Source: Fimenecus sp045578245
Lineage (GTDB): Bacteria; Bacillota; Clostridia; Oscillospirales; Acutalibacteraceae
Assembly: GCA_045578245.1 (NCBI GenBank)
Contig: JAZNJX010000119.1
Coordinates: 1 to 11,889, forward strand
Length of the DNA stretch: 11,889 nucleotides
Direction of reading: 5' to 3'
The position numbers and the translations under genes are program-made. Below, in pieces: positions 1 through 6,113 of the stretch. The notes below the pieces were generated by a model. That model was not told the DNA's origin and did not search any database. It worked only from the letters and a program-made list of their open reading frames with translations. Each line of letters starts with the position of its first letter. Positions within the stretch are counted from its first letter, which is position 1.

Positions 1-1
1 T

Positions 2-859
2 TTGAAATACTATAGAGGACTTATCCCCTCCTCTGTTGAATTTGATGAAATAGATATACTTGATATAGATGAATCCTTTGTAAAAAGCGTTACACTGAAT
101 GATGCATATGCCTTTCTTTCATATTGCAAGAACGAAAGAGATAATCAGGAAGCTGCACGTGCAAGAAAGGTGTCCTGTTTAAGAACTTTCTTTAAGTATC
201 TTGATAAACAAAAGAATATTATTAAAAACAACCCAATGGAAGTTTTGGATTCTCCAAAACTAAAAAAATCCCTCCCCAAGTATTTAACGCTTGAAGAGAG
301 TATAAAACTATTAAAATCAGTTGATGGGAAAAATAAAGAACGTGACTATTGTATATTGGTGTTCTTTTTAAACTGTGGATTGCGCTTATCGGAACTTGTA
401 AGTCTCAATTACAATGACATAAGAGATGACCATACATTAAGAGTTACTGGTAAAGGTAATAAAGAAAGAACAATATATTTAAACGATGCATGTCTTGACG
501 CATACGCACAATACATGGCTGTACGTCCTGTTGAGGCTGTTCTGGCAACAGATAAAAATGCATTGTTTTTAAGCAACAGAAATAAGCGTATTAGTCCAAA
601 AACAGTACAGCATATTGTTTATGATACACTTGAAAAATGTGGTCTTGAAGGATATTCTGTACATAAATTAAGACACACAGCAGCAACTCTTATGTATCAG
701 CACGGTGATGTTGATGTTCTTGTTTTAAAAGATATTTTAGGGCACGAAAATCTTGGAACAACAGAGATTTATACACATATTATTGATGAACAATTAAAGA
801 AAGCATCAGAATCAAATCCACTTTCACAAATTAAAATTAAACAATCTACAGAATATTAA
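2..859 (+). CDS. Tyrosine recombinase, XerC/XerD type (5' end outside window)
   Basis: Site-specific recombinase that cuts and rejoins DNA through a tyrosine-DNA intermediate; XerC/D-type enzymes resolve chromosome dimers, though some homologues act elsewhere. The visible 285 codons hold the rest of the N-terminal core-binding helices (about 1-85) and the whole catalytic domain (about 93-275). The catalytic set is complete: R128 in GLRLSE, K151 in TGKGNK, H221 and R224 in HKLRH, H248 in GHENLG, and nucleophile Y257 in IYTH. The reading frame is open to the window edge, and the TTG at position 2 falls inside the core-binding domain, so the real start lies upstream; family members are about 300 residues or slightly more. 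The stop overlaps the stop of the opposing membrane-protein gene by 14 bases. The family is certain; whether this is the housekeeping XerC, XerD or a paralogue cannot be told from this fragment. Confidence 0.92.
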   Translation: MKYYRGLIPSSVEFDEIDILDIDESFVKSVTLNDAYAFLSYCKNERDNQEAARARKVSCLRTFFKYLDKQKNIIKNNPMEVLDSPKLKKSLPKYLTLEESIKLLKSVDGKNKERDYCILVFFLNCGLRLSELVSLNYNDIRDDHTLRVTGKGNKERTIYLNDACLDAYAQYMAVRPVEAVLATDKNALFLSNRNKRISPKTVQHIVYDTLEKCGLEGYSVHKLRHTAATLMYQHGDVDVLVLKDILGHENLGTTEIYTHIIDEQLKKASESNPLSQIKIKQSTEY

Positions 860-1487
860 ACTTTTGAATTATTATTGTTACAATTATTGAGTTTATCAAA
901 ACACAGATTACATCTATAACAAATAAAATTAAAAAACGTATCAAATACAGCTTGATAGTTATATCGTCGGCTGTATTTTTCTTTGTTATAAGTTTTAAAA
1001 TATATGTGCTCATATAAACACTTTCGTCACATGCAAATATAAGAGCTGATGTTGAAGCGGCGTAAAAAGGAAACAAAATAACCAAGCACATCATTATCCC
1101 TTTTAGTTTAAACTCGCAATAGATATAACTACTTAAAAAACCAACAAATAAACATTTTAATATAGGTGGAAATATTGCTAAGAGCCTTCCTACAGCACTT
1201 GTTCCTATAAAAAACGTTAGTAAAAAGTATGTAATTTCTACTTTTAGTAAAAATAAAAATAGATTTAAAAAATTATTGCTTTTATATATGGCTATATAAC
1301 GACTAACAATATCCAATCCAAAATCATTATTATACTTAAAAAGCAAACAACCGAGAAAAATTGATAGAATTGCAATTATAGAAATAATTATTTTATGTTT
1401 GTCTTGCAATATAACATTTGACTGGTTTTTTATATCAATTTTATTTCTATTTTTAGTAAATTTTCTTAGGTTTATTACTCTTGTCAT
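846..1487 (-). CDS. SpoIIM-like (DUF95-type) multi-pass membrane protein
   Basis: A 213-residue integral membrane protein with a basic N-terminus (1-30) and about five hydrophobic segments near residues 33-50, 73-94, 102-124, 129-152 and 182-208. The middle reads like stage II sporulation protein M: a GTSAVG turn at 95-100, a Lys and Gly before the next helix (KCLFVGFLS, 111-119), then a loop Gly and an FP motif (139-140), in the same order as SpoIIM. In sporulating Firmicutes SpoIIM works with SpoIID and SpoIIP in engulfment. An SD (AAGGA) lies 7 bases before the ATG. The gene begins 28 bases after the YrzE-type gene and is probably cotranscribed with it. Its end overlaps the opposing recombinase gene by 14 bases. 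The assignment rests on topology and a few motifs recalled by eye; it could be another membrane family. Confidence 0.5.
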   Translation of the reverse strand: MTRVINLRKFTKNRNKIDIKNQSNVILQDKHKIIISIIAILSIFLGCLLFKYNNDFGLDIVSRYIAIYKSNNFLNLFLFLLKVEITYFLLTFFIGTSAVGRLLAIFPPILKCLFVGFLSSYIYCEFKLKGIMMCLVILFPFYAASTSALIFACDESVYMSTYILKLITKKNTADDITIKLYLIRFLILFVIDVICVLINSIIVTIIIQKFNIL

Positions 1488-1515
1488 ATTTTTATCCTTA
1501 TTTTATAAAAATTAG

Positions 1516-1929
1516 CTATCTCTTTTTAGTGTTTGCACTGATAATTCCACCGATTGTAGAACAAACAATTATTATTAAAAATAGTATCAAAGTATTTTCA
1601 TTAAGTTTACCATGCGTAAAAAATAGCATTATTACTGTTGTAAGTAAAAGTGTTATAAATGAACAAATAAATCCGGATATAAAACCTTTAAAATTACATT
1701 TTTTTGCGGATATAAAACCACTTATAAGACTTCCTAATCCAACACAACCACAAAAATAGACACCAGTATATGATGGAAAATTTGCTGATTTTGAAAATAT
1801 ATATGAAACTAATAACGATGATAATACTATTGTAATAATTCCAATTCCAGATGAAAATAAAAGCCCAAGTAAATTGCAAATTGGAATTGAAAAACTAATT
1901 TTTCTTTTTGCTATTTTCTTTTTTAACAT
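1516..1929 (-). CDS. YrzE/TIGR04086-type small membrane protein
   Basis: A 137-residue protein of unknown function with a short basic N-terminus and four hydrophobic segments near 15-46, 53-75, 81-104 and 112-133, ending in a basic tail. Gly-rich helices (GLGSLISGF; STIGGIIS) and the position directly after yajC match the TIGR04086 family, which Bacillus subtilis carries as yrzE beside yajC-tgt-queA. I chose the ATG at 1929 because GAGGGG lies 7 bases before it. The in-frame ATG at 1950 has no SD and sits in the loop of a hairpin. That hairpin contains the chosen SD, so translation may be limited by folding. No promoter is visible in the 56 bases between yajC and this gene, so expression probably depends on read-through. 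Family fairly sure; function unknown. Confidence 0.75.
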   Translation of the reverse strand: MLKKKIAKRKISFSIPICNLLGLLFSSGIGIITIVLSSLLVSYIFSKSANFPSYTGVYFCGCVGLGSLISGFISAKKCNFKGFISGFICSFITLLLTTVIMLFFTHGKLNENTLILFLIIIVCSTIGGIISANTKKR

Positions 1930-1931
1930 AG

Positions 1932-1966
1932 AAAAACCCCTCACATTCAATAAAGAATATGAGGGG
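1932..1966 (-). terminator. Intrinsic terminator or attenuator between yajC and the YrzE-type gene
   Basis: In the leftward RNA a 12-bp stem forms between 1966-1955 and 1948-1937 with a six-base loop (1954-1949), followed at once by five U (1936-1932). The only non-Watson-Crick pair is a G-U (1944 with 1959), which would be an A-C mismatch in rightward RNA, so the structure is better formed leftward. The 3' arm contains GAGGGG (1942-1937), the SD of the downstream gene. It should therefore end much of the yajC transcript and hide the ribosome site in any transcript that reads through. Confidence 0.8.
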
Positions 1967-1985
1967 AAAAATATTTTTATGTTAA

Positions 1986-2393
1986 TTATTCAGCATCTTT
2001 ATCTTTTTTAGATTTCTTTGCTTTCTTTTCCTGCATTGCAGCCTTAGCAGCTTCACGCTGTGCCTGAATTTTTTCATTAGCTGTGTGGTTTGTCTGAATA
2101 GCATATTTCTTGAACTTAATCTTAACTCTGTCAGAACCTGTTTCAATAACGATTGTATCATCTTTAACAGAAACTACCTTGCCACAAATACCGCCGATTG
2201 TTGTGATTTCATCACCAATCTGTGTGTTTTCACGAATTTCCTGTTCCATCTTCTGTTGTTTCTTCTGTGGTCTGATTGTAAAGAAATACATAGCAGCAAA
2301 AAGAGCAGCCATCATTAAAATCATTGGCATCATATCGCCTGTAGAACCACCCTCAGCAGGTGCCATCATAGCAAAAGTTAAAAAATTAGTCAT
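1986..2393 (-). CDS. yajC: YajC, Sec translocase accessory subunit
   Basis: YajC is a small inner-membrane protein that joins SecDF and the SecYEG channel during protein export. The 135-residue product has a short outer N-terminus with Ala/Gly/Met-rich sequence, one transmembrane helix (about 22-40), the family mark IRPQKKQQK (40-48) right after it, and a cytosolic beta domain (about 57-100) with GDEITTIGGICGKV. The last 30 residues form a Lys/Ala/Glu-rich, probably helical charged tail, longer than in minimal YajC proteins. I chose the ATG at 2393, which has GGAGGA seven bases upstream; an in-frame TTG at 2408 overlaps that SD and is unlikely. A good promoter lies at 2431-2459, so yajC can be made apart from queA-tgt. 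Confidence 0.93.
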   Translation of the reverse strand: MTNFLTFAMMAPAEGGSTGDMMPMILMMAALFAAMYFFTIRPQKKQQKMEQEIRENTQIGDEITTIGGICGKVVSVKDDTIVIETGSDRVKIKFKKYAIQTNHTANEKIQAQREAAKAAMQEKKAKKSKKDKDAE

Positions 2394-2430
2394 TAGAATT
2401 TCCTCCAAAATATTTAAATATAACTTTTAT

Positions 2431-2459
2431 ATTATAACTAACAAATTTGTAATTTGCAA
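2431..2459 (-). promoter_or_regulatory. Sigma-A type promoter for yajC
   Basis: Reading leftward, TTGCAA (2459-2454) is followed after exactly 17 bases by TATAAT (2436-2431). Transcription should start near 2424, about 30 bases before the yajC ATG. The -10 is consensus; the -35 matches TTGACA at four of six bases. Confidence 0.75.
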
Positions 2460-2475
2460 GTATATTTACAAATTT
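2443..2475. repeat. Perfect 10-bp inverted repeat around the yajC -35 box
   Basis: AAATTTGTAA (2443-2452) is the exact reverse complement of TTACAAATTT (2466-2475), with a 13-base spacer. The spacer holds the -35 hexamer and the left arm lies in the promoter spacer. The left arm also forms part of the short palindrome ACAAATTTGT (2441-2450). No T-run follows on either strand, so it does not look like a terminator. It could be an operator or only an AT-rich coincidence. Confidence 0.55.
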
Positions 2476-2483
2476 TAACAATA

Positions 2484-3614
2484 TTATATTCTCGTATCCA
2501 TTCTATCGACATACTTCGCGTAGAATTCATCAAATGTATCATTATCCAATGCTTCACGAATCCTTGCTAAAAGATTATTATAGAAATACAAGTTATGCAT
2601 TACACAAAGTCGCATTGCAAGCATTTCCTGAGCTTTAAAAAGATGTCTAATATAAGCTCTTGAATGTTTTTGACAAGTTGGACAATTACATTCAGGGTCA
2701 ATTGGTAAATCGTCCTTTTCATATTTTTTGTTATTAATATTAATGATACCTGCATTAGTAAAAAGGTGTCCGTGTCTTGCATTTCTGCTTGGCATAACAC
2801 AGTCGAAAAGGTCAACTCCCCTTCTGACTGCTTCAAGAATATTACCAGGAGTACCTACACCCATAAGATATCTGATTTTATCAGCAGGCATATGAGGTTC
2901 AACAGCTGAAATAATGCGATACATATCCTCTTTTGGTTCACCAACAGCAAGTCCACCAATTGCGTAACCATCAAGGTCAAGCTTTGCAATTTCTTTCATA
3001 TGCTCAACTCTTAAATCATCAAATGTACAACCTTGATTGATGCCAAAAAGCATTTGATTCTTATTAATTGTATCAGGTAATGAATTGAGCCTTTCCATTT
3101 CAGCTTTACAACGAATAAGCCATCTTGTTGTTCTTTCACAGGATTGCTTTGAATACTCATATTCAGCAGGATTTTCCACACATTCGTCAAAAGCCATTGC
3201 GATTGTTGAACCAAGATTTGATTGAATCTGCATGCTTTCTTCAGGACCCATAAAAATTTTATGGCCATCAATATGTGAAGAAAAGTACACACCTTCTTCC
3301 CTAATTTTTCTCAAAGATGAAAGTGAAAAAACCTGAAATCCACCACTATCTGTAAGAATAGGTCCATCCCAGCCTGTAAACTTATGAAGACCACCCATTT
3401 CTTTAACAAGTGTATCAGTAGGTCTTAAATGCAAATGATAAGTGTTACACAATTGTACTTGACAATTTATATCTTTCAGGTCATAGGCAGAAACCCCGCC
3501 TTTTATAGCGCCCTGAGTTGCAACATTCATAAAAGCAGGTGTCTGCACAACACCATGCACTGTATGAAATTCACCTCGTCTTGCATTTCCGTTTTTCTTA
3601 ATAAGTTTGTACAT
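2484..3614 (-). CDS. tgt: tRNA-guanine transglycosylase (queuine/preQ1 insertion)
   Basis: Swaps guanine 34 for preQ1 in tRNAs with GUN anticodons (Tyr, His, Asn, Asp), the step before QueA in queuosine synthesis. The 376-residue TIM-barrel protein has the usual bacterial length. Key residues are present: D89 in LTDSGGFQ (active-site Asp), the nucleophile D271 in DLFDCVMPSR, and the zinc site C309, C311, C314 and H340. QGCTFDDLR (194-202) and GYAIGGLAVGE (216-226) match substrate-binding loops. Its SD (AAGGAG, 3625-3620) overlaps the queA stop, and the genes are nine bases apart, so they are one operon. The product modifies tRNA-Tyr, the same tRNA sensed by the T-box of tyrS in this window. 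No terminator is visible after it. Confidence 0.97.
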   Translation of the reverse strand: MYKLIKKNGNARRGEFHTVHGVVQTPAFMNVATQGAIKGGVSAYDLKDINCQVQLCNTYHLHLRPTDTLVKEMGGLHKFTGWDGPILTDSGGFQVFSLSSLRKIREEGVYFSSHIDGHKIFMGPEESMQIQSNLGSTIAMAFDECVENPAEYEYSKQSCERTTRWLIRCKAEMERLNSLPDTINKNQMLFGINQGCTFDDLRVEHMKEIAKLDLDGYAIGGLAVGEPKEDMYRIISAVEPHMPADKIRYLMGVGTPGNILEAVRRGVDLFDCVMPSRNARHGHLFTNAGIININNKKYEKDDLPIDPECNCPTCQKHSRAYIRHLFKAQEMLAMRLCVMHNLYFYNNLLARIREALDNDTFDEFYAKYVDRMDTRI

Positions 3615-3623
3615 AAAATCTCC

Positions 3624-4652
3624 TTAATAAATAAACATACAATCGCCAAAACTGAAGAATCTGTATTTTTCTTCAACGGCAACTTTATACGCATCCAAAA
3701 CTCTTTCTCTATCGTACAATGCTGATACAAGCATTACAAGTGTACTTTCAGGTAAATGGAAATTAGTAAGTAATGCATCAATACACTTAAATTTATAACC
3801 AGGATAAATGAAAATACTTGTCCAGTCATCGAATTCTTTCATCTCGCCTTGACTCTGCATTACACTTTCAAGAGTTCTGCAACAAGTTGTACCTACAGCA
3901 ACAACTCTACCACCATTTTTCTTTGTTTCATTGATTAAATCTGCCGTTTCTTTTGGAATCTGATAATGTTCAGAATGCATTTCATGGTCTTCGATATTAT
4001 CAGCTTTAACTGGTCTGAATGTACCTATTCCGACATGCAAAGTTACATAACCGATTCTAATGCCTTTTTCTCGTATTCTCTCCATAACTTCTTCTGTGAA
4101 ATGAAGTCCAGCTGTTGGTGCTGCTGCAGACCCTAATTCCTTAGAATATACCGTTTGATAACGTTCTTTATCTTCAAGCTTTTCAGTAATATAGTGTGGA
4201 AGGGGCATCTCTCCGACCTTATCAAGCACTTCGTATATATTTGAGGCATCATAATTGAATTTTGCAATTCTATTGCCATTATCAAGGACTTCTTCGATTT
4301 TACAAGTTAAAATACCGTCACCAAAAGAAAACTCAGTATCAATCTTAGCTCTTTTACCAGGCCCTGTAATTGTTTCCCATCGGTCATTACCAAGATTATT
4401 GAGAAGTAAGAATTCAACAATAGCGCCCGTATCCTTTTTTACACCATACATACGTGCAGGCAAAACTCTTGTATTATTAAGAATAAGACAATCACCAGGG
4501 TCTAAATAATCAACAAAATCATAGAAATATTTATGCTCAATTAGATTATCTTTACGTGATAACACCATCATTCTAGAGTGGTCACGTGGTTCAATGGGAG
4601 TCTGTGCGATTAATTCTTTGGGCAAATCGTAGTAAAAATCTGATTTTTTCAT
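3624..4652 (-). CDS. queA: S-adenosylmethionine:tRNA ribosyltransferase-isomerase
   Basis: Transfers and isomerises the ribosyl group of S-adenosylmethionine onto preQ1-modified tRNA, giving epoxyqueuosine. The product is 342 residues, the typical family length, and spans the family from the N-terminal DFYYDLPKELIAQ to the C-terminal FFSFGDCMFI. Conserved blocks in between include AAAPTAGLHF, LHVGIGTFRPV and LLTNFHLPESTL. I chose the ATG at 4652 because GGAGA lies just upstream and family members begin MKxSDF. An in-frame ATG at 4745 would add 31 residues unlike the family and run into the lysine riboswitch. It is first in the leftward operon with tgt; a candidate promoter lies at 4714-4742. 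The window holds no queC/D/E/F genes, so preQ1 comes from elsewhere. Confidence 0.97.
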   Translation of the reverse strand: MKKSDFYYDLPKELIAQTPIEPRDHSRMMVLSRKDNLIEHKYFYDFVDYLDPGDCLILNNTRVLPARMYGVKKDTGAIVEFLLLNNLGNDRWETITGPGKRAKIDTEFSFGDGILTCKIEEVLDNGNRIAKFNYDASNIYEVLDKVGEMPLPHYITEKLEDKERYQTVYSKELGSAAAPTAGLHFTEEVMERIREKGIRIGYVTLHVGIGTFRPVKADNIEDHEMHSEHYQIPKETADLINETKKNGGRVVAVGTTCCRTLESVMQSQGEMKEFDDWTSIFIYPGYKFKCIDALLTNFHLPESTLVMLVSALYDRERVLDAYKVAVEEKYRFFSFGDCMFIY

Positions 4653-4691
4653 AGTATTTCTCCGTGAAAATATAGAAAATGATAAAAATGT

Positions 4692-4721
4692 TTGACACAA
4701 AGTCACTATATATAGTATAAT
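4692..4721 (+). promoter_or_regulatory. Sigma-A type promoter of the lysine operon
   Basis: Consensus TTGACA (4692-4697) and consensus TATAAT (4716-4721) are separated by 18 bases. Transcription should begin near 4728, just ahead of the lysine aptamer. Confidence 0.88.
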
Positions 4722-4742
4722 ATTGTAGCGATTGAGGTGCAA
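4714..4742 (-). promoter_or_regulatory. Candidate leftward promoter for queA-tgt
   Basis: Reading leftward, TTGCAC (4742-4737) and TATACT (4719-4714) are 17 bases apart, placing a start near 4707 and a leader of about 55 bases before queA. The -10 matches five of six bases, the -35 only three. Its -10 overlaps the -10 of the rightward lysine-operon promoter, and its -35 lies in the first conserved bases of the lysine aptamer. Confidence 0.5.
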
Positions 4743-4896
4743 CAAAAATAAGTATCGTTTTTGAAACTCCCAAGAGTTTATGATAAAGCGTGAAAGGGTT
4801 TGTTGCCGAAGAAAAACATAACTTGGGAAATGTTTTTTCTGGTTGTATTATTAACAGTAATATGACTGTCATCATTGATTGATGGAGTGCTTTCGT
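4728..4896 (+). promoter_or_regulatory. Lysine riboswitch (L-box) aptamer
   Basis: Untranslated leader of the asd-dapA-dapB operon with the conserved L-box blocks in order: GAGGTGC (4734-4740), AGTA (4751-4754), GTGAAAGGG (4790-4798), TTGCCGAAG (4803-4811), ACTTGGG (4821-4827), CTGG (4839-4842), ACTGTC (4865-4870) and TGGAGTGC (4883-4890). Visible helices are AACTC/GAGTT (4765-4769 with 4774-4778), an A/T-rich arm around 4812-4838, and CATCA/TGATG near 4870-4885. The basal helix seems weak: GCGA (4728-4731) can pair near TTCGT (4892-4896) but two U-U mismatches follow. By family knowledge, bound lysine favours the downstream terminator. The lysine-gene context agrees. Confidence 0.93.
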
Positions 4897-4920
4897 ATTA
4901 TAGACTTTTGTCAGTAATAC
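4895..4920 (+). promoter_or_regulatory. Candidate antiterminator segment of the lysine riboswitch
   Basis: GTATTATAGAC (4895-4905) can pair with GTCAGTAATAC (4910-4920) around a TTTT loop, with two mismatched positions. The same left strand can pair equally well with the second TCAGTAAT (4935-4942), which is the 5' arm of the terminator. It overlaps the 3' side of the basal aptamer helix, which is where an L-box antiterminator is expected. Which pairing is used is inference. Confidence 0.45.
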
Positions 4921-4934
4921 TTTTAGTATTTATT

Positions 4935-4968
4935 TCAGTAATGGTGGCATAATCATTACTGATTTTTT
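4935..4968 (+). terminator. Riboswitch-controlled terminator before asd
   Basis: TCAGTAATG (4935-4943) pairs perfectly with CATTACTGA (4954-4962) around a ten-base loop and is followed by six T (4963-4968). It lies between the lysine aptamer and the asd SD at 4996-5000, as expected for transcriptional attenuation. Confidence 0.9.
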
Positions 4969-5009
4969 ATGACGAATGATATATTATCATTTTTTGGAGG
5001 TAATTTCAA

Positions 5010-6089
5010 GTGAAAAAGTATAATGTTGGTGTAATTGGTGCAACAGGTATGGTTGGACAGCGTTTTATGACACTTTTAGATAACCACCCTTGGTTTGATG
5101 TTAAAGTTTTGGCAGCAAGTCCTCGTTCAGCTGGCAAGAAATATTCAGAGGCTGTTGGTGCCAAATGGTGTATGGATGTAGAAATTCCAGAATCTATGAA
5201 AGATATGATTGTTATGGATGCTACTGCAGATATTGAAAAAATTGCATCACAGGTTGATTTTGTGTTCTGTGCAGTTGATATGAAGAAGGATGAAATCAAA
5301 GCATTGGAAGAAGCATATGCAAAAGCTGAATGTCCTGTAATCTCAAACAATAGTGCACACAGACATACTCCCGATGTTCCAATGATTGTCCCAGAACTTA
5401 ATGCTGACCATGCCGCTATTATTCCATCTCAGAGAAAAAGACTTGGCACAAAACGTGGTTTTATTGCAGTTAAGTCAAACTGCTCACTCCAGAGTTATGT
5501 TCCAGCTCTCTTTCCTCTTTCAAAGTTTGGCATTAAAGATGTTCTTGTTTGTACTTATCAGGCAATTTCAGGTGCAGGTAAAACATTTGAAACATGGCCT
5601 GACATGATTGATAACGTTATCCCATATATCGGTGGCGAAGAAGAAAAGAGTGAAAAAGAACCGCTTAAAATTTGGGGTAAAGTAGAAGGCGACGAAATCA
5701 TTCCAGCAACATCTCCTAACTTTACAGCACAGTGTATTCGTGTTCCTGTTTCAAATGGTCATATGGGTGCAGTATTCGTAAGATTTGAGAATAAACCATC
5801 AAAAGAGGAAATATTAAATATATGGAAGGAATTTGCAGGCCGTGCACAGGAATTAGAACTTCCACACGCTCCAAAACAATTCCTCAACTATTTTGAAGAA
5901 GACAATATGCCACAGACAAAAATGCATCGTGACCTTGAAGGCGGTATGGCAATTTCTGTTGGTCGTCTTCGTGAAGACACACAGTACGATTATAAGTTTG
6001 TTTGTCTTTCACACAATACACTTCGTGGTGCTGCAGGTGGTGCAGTTCTTATGGCTGAACTTCTCTGTGCAAAAGGTTATATGGACTAA
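5010..6089 (+). CDS. asd: Aspartate-semialdehyde dehydrogenase, archaeal/fungal-type subfamily
   Basis: Reduces aspartyl-4-phosphate with NADPH to aspartate semialdehyde, the branch point toward lysine/diaminopimelate, threonine and methionine. The 359-residue protein opens with the nucleotide-binding GATGMVGQ (10-17). It carries the active-site Cys158 in KSNCSLQ, substrate Arg244 in CIRVPV, and catalytic His251 in SNGHMGAV. The HRHTPDVPMIVPELN stretch and the overall length place it with the archaeal/fungal-type (TIGR00978-like) enzymes rather than the E. coli type. The start is GTG; GGAGG lies nine bases upstream, and the sequence begins directly with the KKYNVGVIGATG strand. It is the first gene behind the lysine riboswitch and lies 24 bases before dapA. 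Confidence 0.95.
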   Translation: MKKYNVGVIGATGMVGQRFMTLLDNHPWFDVKVLAASPRSAGKKYSEAVGAKWCMDVEIPESMKDMIVMDATADIEKIASQVDFVFCAVDMKKDEIKALEEAYAKAECPVISNNSAHRHTPDVPMIVPELNADHAAIIPSQRKRLGTKRGFIAVKSNCSLQSYVPALFPLSKFGIKDVLVCTYQAISGAGKTFETWPDMIDNVIPYIGGEEEKSEKEPLKIWGKVEGDEIIPATSPNFTAQCIRVPVSNGHMGAVFVRFENKPSKEEILNIWKEFAGRAQELELPHAPKQFLNYFEEDNMPQTKMHRDLEGGMAISVGRLREDTQYDYKFVCLSHNTLRGAAGGAVLMAELLCAKGYMD

Positions 6090-6113
6090 TTTCCCAACTA
6101 AGGAGAATTTATT

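Noticed and set aside
2..4. TTG as the start codon of the recombinase gene
   Set aside because: It falls inside the core-binding domain; the frame is open to the window edge, so the gene begins upstream.
1481..1759. Rightward reading frame opposite the YrzE-type gene
   Set aside because: Antisense shadow of a membrane-protein gene; no SD and no family resemblance.
2110..2478. Rightward reading frame opposite yajC
   Set aside because: Mirror frame of a real gene; it also covers the yajC promoter.
4653..4735. PreQ1 riboswitch upstream of queA
   Set aside because: I looked for the short preQ1 pseudoknot because queA is a queuosine gene; the leader of about 55 bases shows no convincing preQ1 core.
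4653..4745. Longer queA with an N-terminal extension
   Set aside because: The extra 31 residues do not match the family, and the region holds promoters and the lysine aptamer; the ATG at 4652 has a good SD.
4591..4875. Leftward reading frame across the riboswitch
   Set aside because: It overlaps queA in another frame and the L-box; the protein shows no recognisable pattern and has no SD.
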